Origin: Candidatus Dependentiae bacterium
GTDB taxonomy: Bacteria > Babelota > Babeliae > Babelales > UASB340
Reading direction: 5' to 3'
DNA length: 25,039 bases
Assembly (NCBI GenBank): GCA_018897535.1
Contig: JAHIKO010000056.1
Location: forward strand, 1-25,039
Part shown: positions 1 to 7,486 of the stretch, piece after piece
Numbering within the stretch: the stretch's first letter is position 1
Layout of the letters: the number at the start of each line of letters is the position of its first letter
The notes under the pieces: model-generated
Told to the model about the DNA's origin: nothing
The model's database searches: none
What the model saw: only the letters and a program-made list of their open reading frames with translations
Program-made: the position numbers and the translations under genes

Positions 1-1272
1 ATTTTATACAGAACTCATTATCAATCCAGAAATATAGAAGAAGCTTTAATTGCAAATTCCATTCCATATAAAATAGTTGGCGGAATAAGATTTTACGAAC
101 GAAAAGAAATAAAAGATTTACTTGCATACTTAAGATTATTAATAAACCCTTATGATAAGATAAGTCTTGAAAGAATAATAAATTGCCCAAATAGAGGCTT
201 GGGAGATAAGTTTGAAGAAATATTAAACACGGAATATATATTTAATCCATTATTTGATTTTAAAAAAATTCTTGAAAATATAATAAATAAAATTGAATAC
301 AAAATTACAGCTACAAAAAAAGAAGCTATTTTAAAATTTTTGGAATTATATAAAAAACTTGAAAGCTTTGAACGCCCAAGTGATATTATTGAAGAACTTA
401 TTGATACAGTAAACTATTTTGATTTTTTAGAAAAAGAATACGATCCTCAAGAAGCCGAATCAAAAAAAGATAACGTTAAAGAGCTTGTTCAATCCATTTA
501 TAATTTTGAAAAAGACAGTGTCAAAAATAATTTGCATGAATTTTTATATCAAGTCAGCTTGATGCAAGAAAAAAATGAAGCACAGGATAACGATCAAAAT
601 CAGGTTCAATGCATGACGCTTCATGCGGCCAAAGGGCTTGAATTTGATATTGTATTTATAACCGGATTGGAAGAAGGCGTATTACCAAGCTCTCGATCAT
701 TAAATGAAAATAAAGAAATAGAAGAAGAACGTAGATTATTTTATGTAGGCATTACTCGAGCGAAAGAAAGATTGATACTGACTCGAGCTATTTATAGAAA
801 TAGTTATGGACAAATAAGCGATCAGTTAATATCCAGATTTTTAACAGAAATACCGGATAATTTAATTACGAATATCGATATTTGCGAAATGTCACAGTTA
901 CAAATAAATTCAGAATTTAAAAACTGGCTTCAAGTAAAAAGCAGTACCGTACTTACATTTCAAGACTTTGCAAACGATCTTGCAAAAAACATGGAGTTTA
1001 AAGAATCATCACATATTAAGGCTCAAAATAAACCTAGTAAAATATTAAAAGCTAAAACAAATAAAAATAAACAAAATTTTTTCTCAGCACAAAAAACACA
1101 AATTTTGCAAAATTCAATCTGGTCAAAAAATCAACTTGTATCACATCCTAAATTTGGTGTTGGTTTAATTAAATCTGTAGAAGCCGGAAATGATGGAAAT
1201 TATAATCTAACAATAGCTTTTAAAATCGGTGAGAAAAAAATTTTATCAAGCTTTGTAACAAGGAAAAAATAA
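1..1272 (+). CDS. uvrD: UvrD/PcrA-type superfamily I DNA helicase, 3' part (5' end outside window)
   Basis: The reading frame is open from base 1, so this is the C-terminal 423 residues of a larger protein. UvrD/PcrA helicases unwind DNA 3' to 5' in excision and mismatch repair, using ATP. Visible helicase elements are the YRTHYQSR segment at residues 3-10, the GGIRFYERKEIKDLLAYLR block typical of domain 2 at about 28-45, motif V (TLHAAKGLEFD, about 206-216) and motif VI (EEERRLFYVGITRAKERL, about 241-258). The last 50 residues (HPKFGVGLIKSV...) match the Tudor-like tail of PcrA. A TTG at 199 could be taken for a start, but the strong family match upstream of it shows it is internal. The last codons lie in a 20-base sequence that recurs at 2690-2709, so the present C-terminus may have been altered by an insertion. 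Family is certain; UvrD versus PcrA versus Rep naming is not. Confidence 0.95.
   Translation: MLYRTHYQSRNIEEALIANSIPYKIVGGIRFYERKEIKDLLAYLRLLINPYDKISLERIINCPNRGLGDKFEEILNTEYIFNPLFDFKKILENIINKIEYKITATKKEAILKFLELYKKLESFERPSDIIEELIDTVNYFDFLEKEYDPQEAESKKDNVKELVQSIYNFEKDSVKNNLHEFLYQVSLMQEKNEAQDNDQNQVQCMTLHAAKGLEFDIVFITGLEEGVLPSSRSLNENKEIEEERRLFYVGITRAKERLILTRAIYRNSYGQISDQLISRFLTEIPDNLITNIDICEMSQLQINSEFKNWLQVKSSTVLTFQDFANDLAKNMEFKESSHIKAQNKPSKILKAKTNKNKQNFFSAQKTQILQNSIWSKNQLVSHPKFGVGLIKSVEAGNDGNYNLTIAFKIGEKKILSSFVTRKK
1240..1259 (+). repeat. Left copy of 20-bp direct repeat (uvrD 3' end)
   Basis: The sequence attttatcaagctttgtaac is identical to 2690-2709. Here it codes the uvrD residues ILSSFVT. 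The two copies lie 1450 bases apart and bracket two unknown genes. The bases directly after this copy (aaggaaaaaataaatatg) supply the present uvrD stop codon and the ribosome site and start of the next gene. Confidence 0.85.
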
Positions 1273-1274
1273 AT

Positions 1275-1646
1275 ATGAATAATATTATGAATTATGTTAC
1301 ACAAATAATCATAATTCCACTTGCAACCTTTACTTTAGAAAGAATTTATGATTTTTATAAAGACAAAAAAAACTTCAAAGTTTGTTTAAATAATTTATCT
1401 AGAGAAATTGATTACAATATAACACCAGGAGTTGGAAATTTAAAAGTTCCATTTAAAATAAAAGCCCATGAAAATTTGATAAATATTTTTGAAAAAAATT
1501 TATCAAATGATATTTGCAACTTATTAACACAAATAATTAAGAATGCACCTATTACTCAATCAGAAAAAAATTATAATATATCTCCTGGAAGCATTAAATC
1601 TTTGGAAAATCAATTAAAAAATTTTATAAAAAACTATATTGATTAA
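1275..1646 (+). CDS. Hypothetical protein, 123 aa, first gene of the repeat-flanked segment
   Basis: I do not recognise this family. The ATG lies two bases after the uvrD stop, with AAGGA about ten bases upstream as ribosome site, so it is probably translated from the uvrD message. The N-terminus (residues 6-20, YVTQIIIIPLATFTL) is hydrophobic and could be one membrane helix or an amphipathic anchor. The rest is charged, lysine- and asparagine-rich and probably helical (LENQLKNFIKNYID at the end). There is no signal-peptidase-like site and there are no cysteine pairs or catalytic motifs. It sits between the two copies of a 20-base direct repeat and may be part of an inserted cassette. It could be a small membrane-associated accessory protein; function is unknown. 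Confidence 0.7.
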   Translation: MNNIMNYVTQIIIIPLATFTLERIYDFYKDKKNFKVCLNNLSREIDYNITPGVGNLKVPFKIKAHENLINIFEKNLSNDICNLLTQIIKNAPITQSEKNYNISPGSIKSLENQLKNFIKNYID

Positions 1647-1701
1647 TCAATTGCTTAATTTTTAAAATAACTAGCATATTTGTTTGGCTATTTTTTACAT
1701 A

Positions 1702-1729
1702 TTGTCAAAATACTCATTTCAAATAAACT
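1702..1729 (+). promoter_or_regulatory. Candidate sigma-70 promoter for the 1757 gene
   Basis: TTGTCA (1702-1707) and TAAACT (1724-1729) are separated by 16 bases, 27 bases before the ATG at 1757. The -35 box matches the consensus at five of six positions and the -10 at four of six. In AT-rich DNA this is only suggestive. Confidence 0.35.
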
Positions 1730-1756
1730 ATTAAATCAAATTAGTGAAAGTTTTTT

Positions 1757-2635
1757 ATGTTTAACAAAAAAATTAAATTTTTTAGTCTTTTATCAATCTT
1801 TGTAATTACAACCAACTTAAACTCTTATCAAAAACTCGAATTTACACAAGCTCAACAAGCTTATTATATAGATCACAATAAAGAATTTCTAAAAACAATT
1901 TTTCGTGATTACCCTAAAGCGGTTTTTTCTAAATATGATAAATTTCCAACAACTGCAGCAGCATTACCGTATCTTGGATTACTATATTTATTTATAAAAA
2001 ACAAATGGTATCGTGAATATGAAAGTACGTATAGCAGGGATAAAGCAATCTTTGTCACAGTAGTTGTACTAATAATTACAGCAATACCCACCACAATTTT
2101 TTATTGGTTGACCGAATATTTTACGAATAACATTTCACAAAAAGACAAAATTTATAAAACCATAAAATGGTTTTTGGATAATTATAATCCAGATTTGAAT
2201 GCGAATATAGATTTAAATTTAAAAAAATTTGTTCCAAAAGATCTACATAAAATTTTTGATACAATGCATGAAGAATACCTAAAACATGAAAATAAATATA
2301 TTAACGACAATTTAGAAACATTTATTGAACAAATTGTTAATTATCCAACCCTAAATTCAAATCAAATAAATACAACAATAAATGAATCAATTGAAAAATC
2401 TCAACCCATCGAACTTTATCAAAGTAAAACTATGGGACGTTTTTTGGCTAATTCAGGAAATATTTCAGTACCAATAAACCGTTATAATCCTATAAGTGTC
2501 TATGATCCTCAAGATTTATTTAAAATTGGTCAAGATTTTTTTGGTAAAAGTTTACAAAAAGGCTTAGATGACAAAAATTATTTAAAAAAAATGGAAGGAA
2601 AGTTTGATTTAAAAAACAAGCTTACTGAATTTTAG
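1757..2635 (+). CDS. Hypothetical exported/membrane protein, 292 aa
   Basis: The family is not recognised. Residues 1-23 (MFNKKIKFFSLLSIFVITTNLNS) form a good signal peptide, so the protein is probably exported. Two hydrophobic stretches follow, at about 69-82 (ALPYLGLLYLFIK) and 96-121 (FVTVVVLIITAIPTTIFYWLTEYF), suggesting a membrane hairpin. After these comes a hydrophilic helical region of about 170 residues with many Asn, Lys and Asp. No enzyme motif is visible. It is the second gene between the two direct-repeat copies and has its own possible promoter at 1702-1729. The ribosome site is weak (GTGAAAG). A 61-residue frame on the other strand inside it is a shadow. A membrane-inserted secreted protein acting in the envelope or on a host is possible, but nothing in the sequence decides. 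Confidence 0.75.
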   Translation: MFNKKIKFFSLLSIFVITTNLNSYQKLEFTQAQQAYYIDHNKEFLKTIFRDYPKAVFSKYDKFPTTAAALPYLGLLYLFIKNKWYREYESTYSRDKAIFVTVVVLIITAIPTTIFYWLTEYFTNNISQKDKIYKTIKWFLDNYNPDLNANIDLNLKKFVPKDLHKIFDTMHEEYLKHENKYINDNLETFIEQIVNYPTLNSNQINTTINESIEKSQPIELYQSKTMGRFLANSGNISVPINRYNPISVYDPQDLFKIGQDFFGKSLQKGLDDKNYLKKMEGKFDLKNKLTEF

Positions 2636-2689
2636 AAAGTATAATCAAAATACATTTAAAATTAAAAAATTAAAAATGTATAAAAGAAT

Positions 2690-2709
2690 ATTTTATCAAG
2701 CTTTGTAAC
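2690..2709 (+). repeat. Right copy of 20-bp direct repeat (displaced uvrD tail)
   Basis: Exact copy of 1240-1259. Read in the uvrD frame it gives ILSSFVTKV and then TGA at 2717-2719, which falls inside the left arm of the terminator hairpin. This looks like the original end of uvrD, separated from the gene by the 1.45-kb segment. Confidence 0.85.
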
Positions 2710-2710
2710 T

Positions 2711-2751
2711 AAAGTATGAAAGGACAAAAGTTTTTTGCCCTTTCATACTTT
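2711..2751 (+). terminator. Strong hairpin terminator between convergent genes
   Basis: Left arm aaagtatgaaaggacaaaa (2711-2729) pairs with 2732-2751 with one A/C mismatch, giving an almost perfect stem of about 19 bp with a T-rich loop, followed by ataaaaaattt. It lies between the plus gene ending at 2635 and the minus gene ending at 2772, so it could serve both directions. It may have been the original uvrD terminator. Confidence 0.75.
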
Positions 2752-2771
2752 ATAAAAAATTTAAATTGTTT

Positions 2772-3479
2772 TTAGATCTTTGCTTGAGTCGTAGTTTGAT
2801 TATATGTAAATGGAATTGCTTTATTGAATTCCAAAAGCATTTGGTTAATATCGTAAGTTGTCTTACTTCTTAACTCCTCTCTTCCCCAGTCCCCTACTTC
2901 AAAAGTAAGTTTTGCACCCAATGGAGTGCCTTTATAATTTAATTGACCTCCATCAGCAAGCATTTTATCAATAGAAGTCAAATCTGCGCTATAATAATCA
3001 AAATCTTTTCCTACGATTAAATCATTTGGTAGCTTAACGCCGCGTCCCGGTAAAACATAATTTCCATCTTTGCGTTTTATAATTTCATAAAGTTTTCCCT
3101 GTAGCGTTGGATTTAAACTCAAATATGGTCCCGCCCAATTTTTTGGAAAAGCCAAATTTAAACACCCAACTTCAGATCCGGAAAATTTTTCAACATTTAA
3201 AAAGTCTACATAATTGCATTCATTTTCAATGCTTAAAATATTGCATTCTTTATCTATTTTATTTAAAGAATCAACAATATTTTTTATATCCATTGTTATA
3301 ACTGATGTAATAAACTTTGGCTTATCGTTATATGTAGTCCAAAAAAATAAAACAACTAAAAGTGATAATAAAGAAACACTAAAATATGGAAAATAATTTT
3401 TGGATTTTCTTAAAAGTTTTTTATGCCAAGATTCACTATTTTTGTGGAAAATGCCAAAAAATTTATTATTAGAATTCAT
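2772..3479 (-). CDS. Membrane-anchored hypothetical protein with a possible GspG/pseudopilin-like motif
   Basis: A 235-residue protein with a basic N-terminus and one hydrophobic helix at about residues 31-49 (FPYFSVSLLSLLVVLFFW), then an extracytoplasmic domain. After the helix, DIKNIVDSLNKIDKECN could continue a helix, and the segment FPKNWAGPYLSLNPTLQGKLYEII (quoted here in parts: WAGPYL, NPTLQGKLYEI) recalls the W-GPYL...P-DPWG-PY block of type II secretion major pseudopilins (GspG). A prepilin-peptidase site (G followed by FTLIE) is absent, so a true pseudopilin assignment is not supported. Three cysteines (about residues 79, 88 and 105) lie outside the membrane. The ribosome site is very strong (AAGGGGGAAGGGA, then ATG). 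It is convergent with the 1757 gene and shares its terminator. Treat as hypothetical with a weak pseudopilin-domain hint. Confidence 0.7.
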   Translation of the reverse strand: MNSNNKFFGIFHKNSESWHKKLLRKSKNYFPYFSVSLLSLLVVLFFWTTYNDKPKFITSVITMDIKNIVDSLNKIDKECNILSIENECNYVDFLNVEKFSGSEVGCLNLAFPKNWAGPYLSLNPTLQGKLYEIIKRKDGNYVLPGRGVKLPNDLIVGKDFDYYSADLTSIDKMLADGGQLNYKGTPLGAKLTFEVGDWGREELRSKTTYDINQMLLEFNKAIPFTYNQTTTQAKI

Positions 3480-3576
3480 ATCCCTTCCCCCTTCTTTTAA
3501 ATTATATCTAGTAGATAATAAACAAAAAAAGACCGAAAAGTGAACAATTTTAAAAAATAAAATAAAAACAGTTTAA

Positions 3577-4227
3577 TTAACTGGCATAAATTTTTATTAA
3601 ATTTACTATCAAATGATCCAAAAGATACAATCCTACGCAAATAAAAATTAGCCCTGAAATAAAAGATATTATACTCAATTTTCTTTTACTCAAAGACCCT
3701 CCTATTAATGATGCAAAAAATGAAACTGTTGTCAGCACACTTAAAGATCCTAAAGAGACAAGCGCACTTGCTATAAAAATTTGATTTAATGGTAACGAAA
3801 AAGCACTTTTAGGTAATATTTGAGCGCTAATTAACATGAAAAAAAACAAAGCCATTGGATTTAATGCCGTTAACAAAAATGATTTTATTATAGTAATCCA
3901 TGCACCAAGCTTTTGTTCATAAGAAATATGATTTTCATTTTTTAAAGCTTTTCGTAACGAATATATACCTAAATAAATCAACAAAAAGCCACCCAATGTA
4001 TCCAACAAAAACATAAAATTTGTAGACTCTTTAAGAATTGCAAGAACGCCAATTAATCCTAATAAAAAATAAAATCCGTCTGCAATACAAGCTCCAAGAC
4101 CTGTTGCAAAACCGTACCAAAAGCCATAAACGGCACCACGATTAAAAGTCAAAATAAATATAGGACCAAGAGATGCCGATGCCAAAACTCCAATTAAAAA
4201 ACATCTTAAAAAAATTGTAATTTCCAT
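3577..4227 (-). CDS. LysE/RhtB-family exporter
   Basis: 216 residues with about six hydrophobic helices, the usual size for LysE/RhtB amino-acid and metabolite efflux proteins of the inner membrane. The family signature is visible near the N-terminus: ASASLGPIFILTFNRGAVYGFWYGFATGLGA corresponds to the family's S-x-GP...G...G-x-x-x-G pattern (key residues Gly22-Pro23 and following glycines), and NPMALFFF at about 130-137 matches the conserved N-P-K/M-A block. A strong G-rich ribosome site (AGAGGGGGGAT) precedes the ATG. It is divergent from glmM with a 108-base shared upstream region. The substrate cannot be told from sequence; amino acids such as lysine, threonine or homoserine are typical for the family. 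Confidence 0.85.
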   Translation of the reverse strand: MEITIFLRCFLIGVLASASLGPIFILTFNRGAVYGFWYGFATGLGACIADGFYFLLGLIGVLAILKESTNFMFLLDTLGGFLLIYLGIYSLRKALKNENHISYEQKLGAWITIIKSFLLTALNPMALFFFMLISAQILPKSAFSLPLNQIFIASALVSLGSLSVLTTVSFFASLIGGSLSKRKLSIISFISGLIFICVGLYLLDHLIVNLIKIYAS

Positions 4228-4335
4228 AAAAATCCCCCCTCTTTTTATTAAAACAAAAAATATCCTGCGACTTAATTATCTGATATATTATAATATCCTA
4301 AAACATTAATTTAATGCAAAATAAAGGATTTTTAA
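4228..4335. promoter_or_regulatory. Divergent promoter region for lysE-like gene and glmM
   Basis: This 108-base gap separates two divergent genes and must hold promoters for both. A TATAAT occurs at 4289-4294 on the plus strand, in a locally symmetric stretch (tattataata) that also gives TATAAT on the minus strand. I see no convincing -35 box for either. Confidence 0.4.
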
Positions 4336-5673
4336 GTGAATAAAACTATTAAATTCGGAACAGATGGAATAAGAGGTAATGCAAGCAGTTTCCCATTTGA
4401 TACTCAAAGTTTAATAACACTGGGATATTCAATTGCTCAATGGAGTATAAAAAAATATAAAAAAAGTAACCCCAAAATTTTGATTGGGCATGATACTAGA
4501 GAATCATGCGCCGGAATAAAAAAAGATTTGGAAACAGGTCTATTAAATTTTGATTTGGAAATTTTGGATGCCCAAATAATGCCAACACCTGCCATATGCA
4601 AAATAATAAACACAGATAAATCGTTTGATTTTGGAATAATAATTTCTGCATCACACAACAAATATCAAGATAATGGAATAAAACTGGTCGACGCCAAAAA
4701 AGGCAAACTTAGTTTGATTGATGAAAAAATAATTGAAACAAATTTTAAAAATAATTTTAATAATATTAAGATTGAAAATCTTAATAAATCAGGATCTATA
4801 AAACTTTTCGATAACTCAATAGAAAAATATATAGAAATATTGGAAAATAATTTTTCAAAAAAATTATTAATAAATAAAAAGATAGTTTTAGACTGTGCAA
4901 ACGGAGCAACTTACAAAATAGCCCCAATTATTTTTCAAAGCTTGGGTGCTCAAATAATTGCAATAAACACAGTTCCCAATGGTAAAAATATAAATGAAAA
5001 TTGCGGATCTTTACATATTGAACAATTAACAAAAAATGTAGTAGAAAATAAATATGATTTTGGTTTTGCATTTGATGGCGACGGCGATAGAGTTATTGCT
5101 GTTGATAAAAATGGAGAAAAAATAGATGGAGACCAAATAATAGCAATACTTACAAACCATAAAAAAGCAAAAAATTTAAAAACTATCGTTGGCACAAGCA
5201 TGACAAATTTAGGATTGTATTTGCATTTACAAAAAAGAGATATAAATCTTATAAGAACCGATGTTGGCGATAAATATATAGCAAAAGAATTAAGAGCAAA
5301 AAAATTATTTTTAGGCGGAGAATCATCGGGACATATAATAATGACAGATTATTTAAATGTTGGAGATGGTATTTTTACAGCCTTAAGAACAATAGAGACC
5401 ATAATTGACAATAATATTTTAAATCCAAAGCAATTTAATTATGCTCCTCAAACTTTAATAAATATGCCGGTAAAAGAAAAAAAAGATTTAAATATTGACC
5501 CTATACCCCAAATAATAGAAAAATATAAAAATATTTTAAAAACCGGACGTATTTTGATACGTTATTCCGGAACAGAAAATATTTTACGTATCATGACTGA
5601 AGGTGAAGATGAAATTATAACAAAAAATATTGCTCAAAATATTGCTCAAGAACTTGATAATATATTAAATTAA
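4336..5673 (+). CDS. glmM: Phosphoglucosamine mutase
   Basis: GlmM converts glucosamine-6-phosphate to glucosamine-1-phosphate, feeding UDP-GlcNAc for peptidoglycan and lipopolysaccharide. The 445-residue length is normal. All four family motifs are present: the phosphoserine loop SASHN (104-108, catalytic Ser106), the metal-binding loop DGDGDR (247-252), the sugar-binding GGESSGH (327-333) and the phosphate-binding RYSGTEN (409-415). The N-terminus KFGTDGIRG also matches GlmM rather than phosphomannomutase. The start is GTG with AAAGGA upstream. It is the first gene of a plus-strand operon: nine bases separate it from the DUF502 gene, which in turn overlaps the LptF/G gene, so the operon is devoted to the cell envelope. 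The presence of glmM implies the cell makes amino-sugar envelope polymers. Confidence 0.96.
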   Translation: MNKTIKFGTDGIRGNASSFPFDTQSLITLGYSIAQWSIKKYKKSNPKILIGHDTRESCAGIKKDLETGLLNFDLEILDAQIMPTPAICKIINTDKSFDFGIIISASHNKYQDNGIKLVDAKKGKLSLIDEKIIETNFKNNFNNIKIENLNKSGSIKLFDNSIEKYIEILENNFSKKLLINKKIVLDCANGATYKIAPIIFQSLGAQIIAINTVPNGKNINENCGSLHIEQLTKNVVENKYDFGFAFDGDGDRVIAVDKNGEKIDGDQIIAILTNHKKAKNLKTIVGTSMTNLGLYLHLQKRDINLIRTDVGDKYIAKELRAKKLFLGGESSGHIIMTDYLNVGDGIFTALRTIETIIDNNILNPKQFNYAPQTLINMPVKEKKDLNIDPIPQIIEKYKNILKTGRILIRYSGTENILRIMTEGEDEIITKNIAQNIAQELDNILN

Positions 5674-5682
5674 AGGGGATAT

Positions 5683-6369
5683 ATGAACTTTTTGGATTTA
5701 TTAAAAAAAGTACTTAACACTATAAAATCACTTTTTATAAGCGGTTTTATAACAATTTTACCAATCACAGCCACTATATTTTTCATACATTTTTCATATA
5801 GTTTACTAAATCGATGGCTAACACCCATAAAAAAATTAATACCCATTCAGTATCAACTAATTCCGGGAATTGAATTTATTTTAATAACAGGATTAATATT
5901 GCTTATAGGTGTGCTATTAAAATTATTAATAGTTACACCTATCATACATGCATCTGAAGAACTAATAGGAAAAATACCTTTTATAAAAACAATTTATTCT
6001 GCAGCTAAAAGTCTTGCCGTATTTTTTGATATTCCGGATTTAACAAAATCCGATAAAAAAGTGGTTTTAATTCAATATCCAAGAGAAGGCTTCTATCATT
6101 TAGCATTTCAGCTGGATTCTGCTGATAATAATTTTGCAAAATTAATACCGGAATCCAAAAAAATAAATTCCGAAATAAAATATTTTAAAGTTTTTATGCC
6201 AAATTCTCCAAATCCGGCAAGTGGATACTTTTTTATTTTGCCTGAAAATGAAATATATCCAACAAATTTATCATTTGAAGAAGCAATAAAATCTATTGTT
6301 TCTTGTGGCATTATAACACCTGAAAGCATGAAACAATCAATGGATATTAACAATCAACATGATATTTGA
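5683..6369 (+). CDS. DUF502-family membrane protein
   Basis: 228 residues. Two membrane helices lie at about 16-40 (LFISGFITILPITATIFFIHFSY) and 64-86 (IEFILITGLILLIGVLLKLL), followed by EELIGKIPFIKTIYSAAKSLAVFF. This last block is the hallmark of DUF502 proteins (R/K-IP-x-x-K/R-x-IY-x-x-K). The C-terminal half is a soluble domain. DUF502 proteins are inner-membrane proteins of unknown function found widely in bacteria. The gene starts nine bases after glmM with ribosome site AAGGGGAT, and its last 11 bases overlap the start of the next gene, so the two are probably translationally coupled. The context suggests a role in envelope maintenance or lipid/polysaccharide transport, which is inference. 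Confidence 0.85.
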   Translation: MNFLDLLKKVLNTIKSLFISGFITILPITATIFFIHFSYSLLNRWLTPIKKLIPIQYQLIPGIEFILITGLILLIGVLLKLLIVTPIIHASEELIGKIPFIKTIYSAAKSLAVFFDIPDLTKSDKKVVLIQYPREGFYHLAFQLDSADNNFAKLIPESKKINSEIKYFKVFMPNSPNPASGYFFILPENEIYPTNLSFEEAIKSIVSCGIITPESMKQSMDINNQHDI

Positions 6370-7432
6370 AAAATACTTTTTTAAAAACTATTTTAAATAT
6401 TTATTCTTAATAAATTTAAGTTTTACACTACTCTTTAATTTTATAGAGTTTTTTGAAAAAATGGCTCGAACAAAAAACGTAAGTATTGAGACTATTTTGC
6501 AATTCATTCTATTAAATTTAGGGCCATCATTTTTTGAATCTATTAAAATTAGCAGCTGGCTTTCGGCAATAATGGTTATAAAAGAATTTCACGATCAAAA
6601 TGAACTGGAAACATTTAAAATCCTAAATATAAATAACAAAAAATTATTTAATCTATTTTTAATATCCGGAATAATTATATCTTTAATTTCTTTCATTGGA
6701 CGTGAAAACATAACTTTAAAATTACAAAATAAATCTGAACAATTTAAGTTTAAGCAACTAAAAAAAATAAATCGTGAAAATGTAACAAATAAATGGCTGG
6801 AAATAAAATCACATAACAATAAATTGCATAAATCTTATTGCTATTTTCAATCTTTAAATTTAATAAATAATACCGGAACAAATATAATTTTACTTGATAT
6901 AGACGAAAATTTTAAAATATACAAAATAATAAATTCTCAAAAATTTCAAATTAAACCAAGCAGAGAAATAATTGAACTTAAAAAACCCAATATTGTAAAA
7001 ATAAATAGTAATAATTACAAAAATCCTAAAAATAAAATTTTACATATGCCGAGTTTTTTTTCACAACTAAAAATGGAAGATAAAATTCCACCACTTTCAT
7101 TATTTTTAAAAAATATTTTTTTAGAAAAAGACTTTTTACCACAAAATATCTGGTTTAATATGATCTCTGAATTATTAAAAAGAATATTTTTTTATCTACA
7201 AATAATTATTTACCCGGTTTTAACATTTTGTTTATTTATACTTTTTGAGAACTTTTTAAGATATAAATGGACAATTATGTTTGCACCATATCCCATAATA
7301 TTATTAACTGATTTGTTAACCAATTTTTTGGCAAAATTCAATTTGAATCCAATAATTTTACTTTTACCCTATCTTCTCATATTTTTATTTATTTTTTTTA
7401 GTATAAAATCTATTGAAAAAAATAATTTATAA
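6359..7432 (+). CDS. LptF/LptG-family (YjgP/YjgQ) lipopolysaccharide export permease
   Basis: 357 residues, the usual size for an LptF or LptG subunit. In Gram-negative bacteria LptF and LptG pair with the LptB ATPase to extract LPS from the inner membrane. The layout fits: three N-terminal hydrophobic segments (about 12-30, 45-70, 96-115), a soluble middle domain of about 150 residues (the periplasmic jellyroll), and a hydrophobic C-terminus with three helices (about 275-352). The opening motif FEKYFFKNYFKYLFLINL and the S-x-W-LSAIMVIKEFHDQNELETFKIL block (family: R-x-SGE/NEL-A-L-K/R) support this. The start overlaps the DUF502 gene by 11 bases and has no clear ribosome site of its own, so translational coupling is likely. 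Which of LptF or LptG it is cannot be decided; the partner is not in the window. Sequence divergence is high, so confidence is not full. Confidence 0.8.
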   Translation: MIFEKYFFKNYFKYLFLINLSFTLLFNFIEFFEKMARTKNVSIETILQFILLNLGPSFFESIKISSWLSAIMVIKEFHDQNELETFKILNINNKKLFNLFLISGIIISLISFIGRENITLKLQNKSEQFKFKQLKKINRENVTNKWLEIKSHNNKLHKSYCYFQSLNLINNTGTNIILLDIDENFKIYKIINSQKFQIKPSREIIELKKPNIVKINSNNYKNPKNKILHMPSFFSQLKMEDKIPPLSLFLKNIFLEKDFLPQNIWFNMISELLKRIFFYLQIIIYPVLTFCLFILFENFLRYKWTIMFAPYPIILLTDLLTNFLAKFNLNPIILLLPYLLIFLFIFFSIKSIEKNNL

Positions 7433-7486
7433 AATAGACTTAAACTTCGTTTGTTATCTTATAAACTTTTACTTGGGAGACTTTTT

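Noticed and set aside
199..201. TTG as the start of the helicase gene
   Set aside because: The upstream 66 codons are in frame and match the UvrD/PcrA family closely, so the gene runs in from outside the window.
1668..1692. A terminator after the 1275 gene (tagc ... gcta followed by Ts)
   Set aside because: The stem is only four or five base pairs; too weak to call.
1909..2094. 61-residue minus-strand frame inside the 1757 gene
   Set aside because: It is antisense to a signal-peptide-bearing gene, with no ribosome site; a shadow frame.
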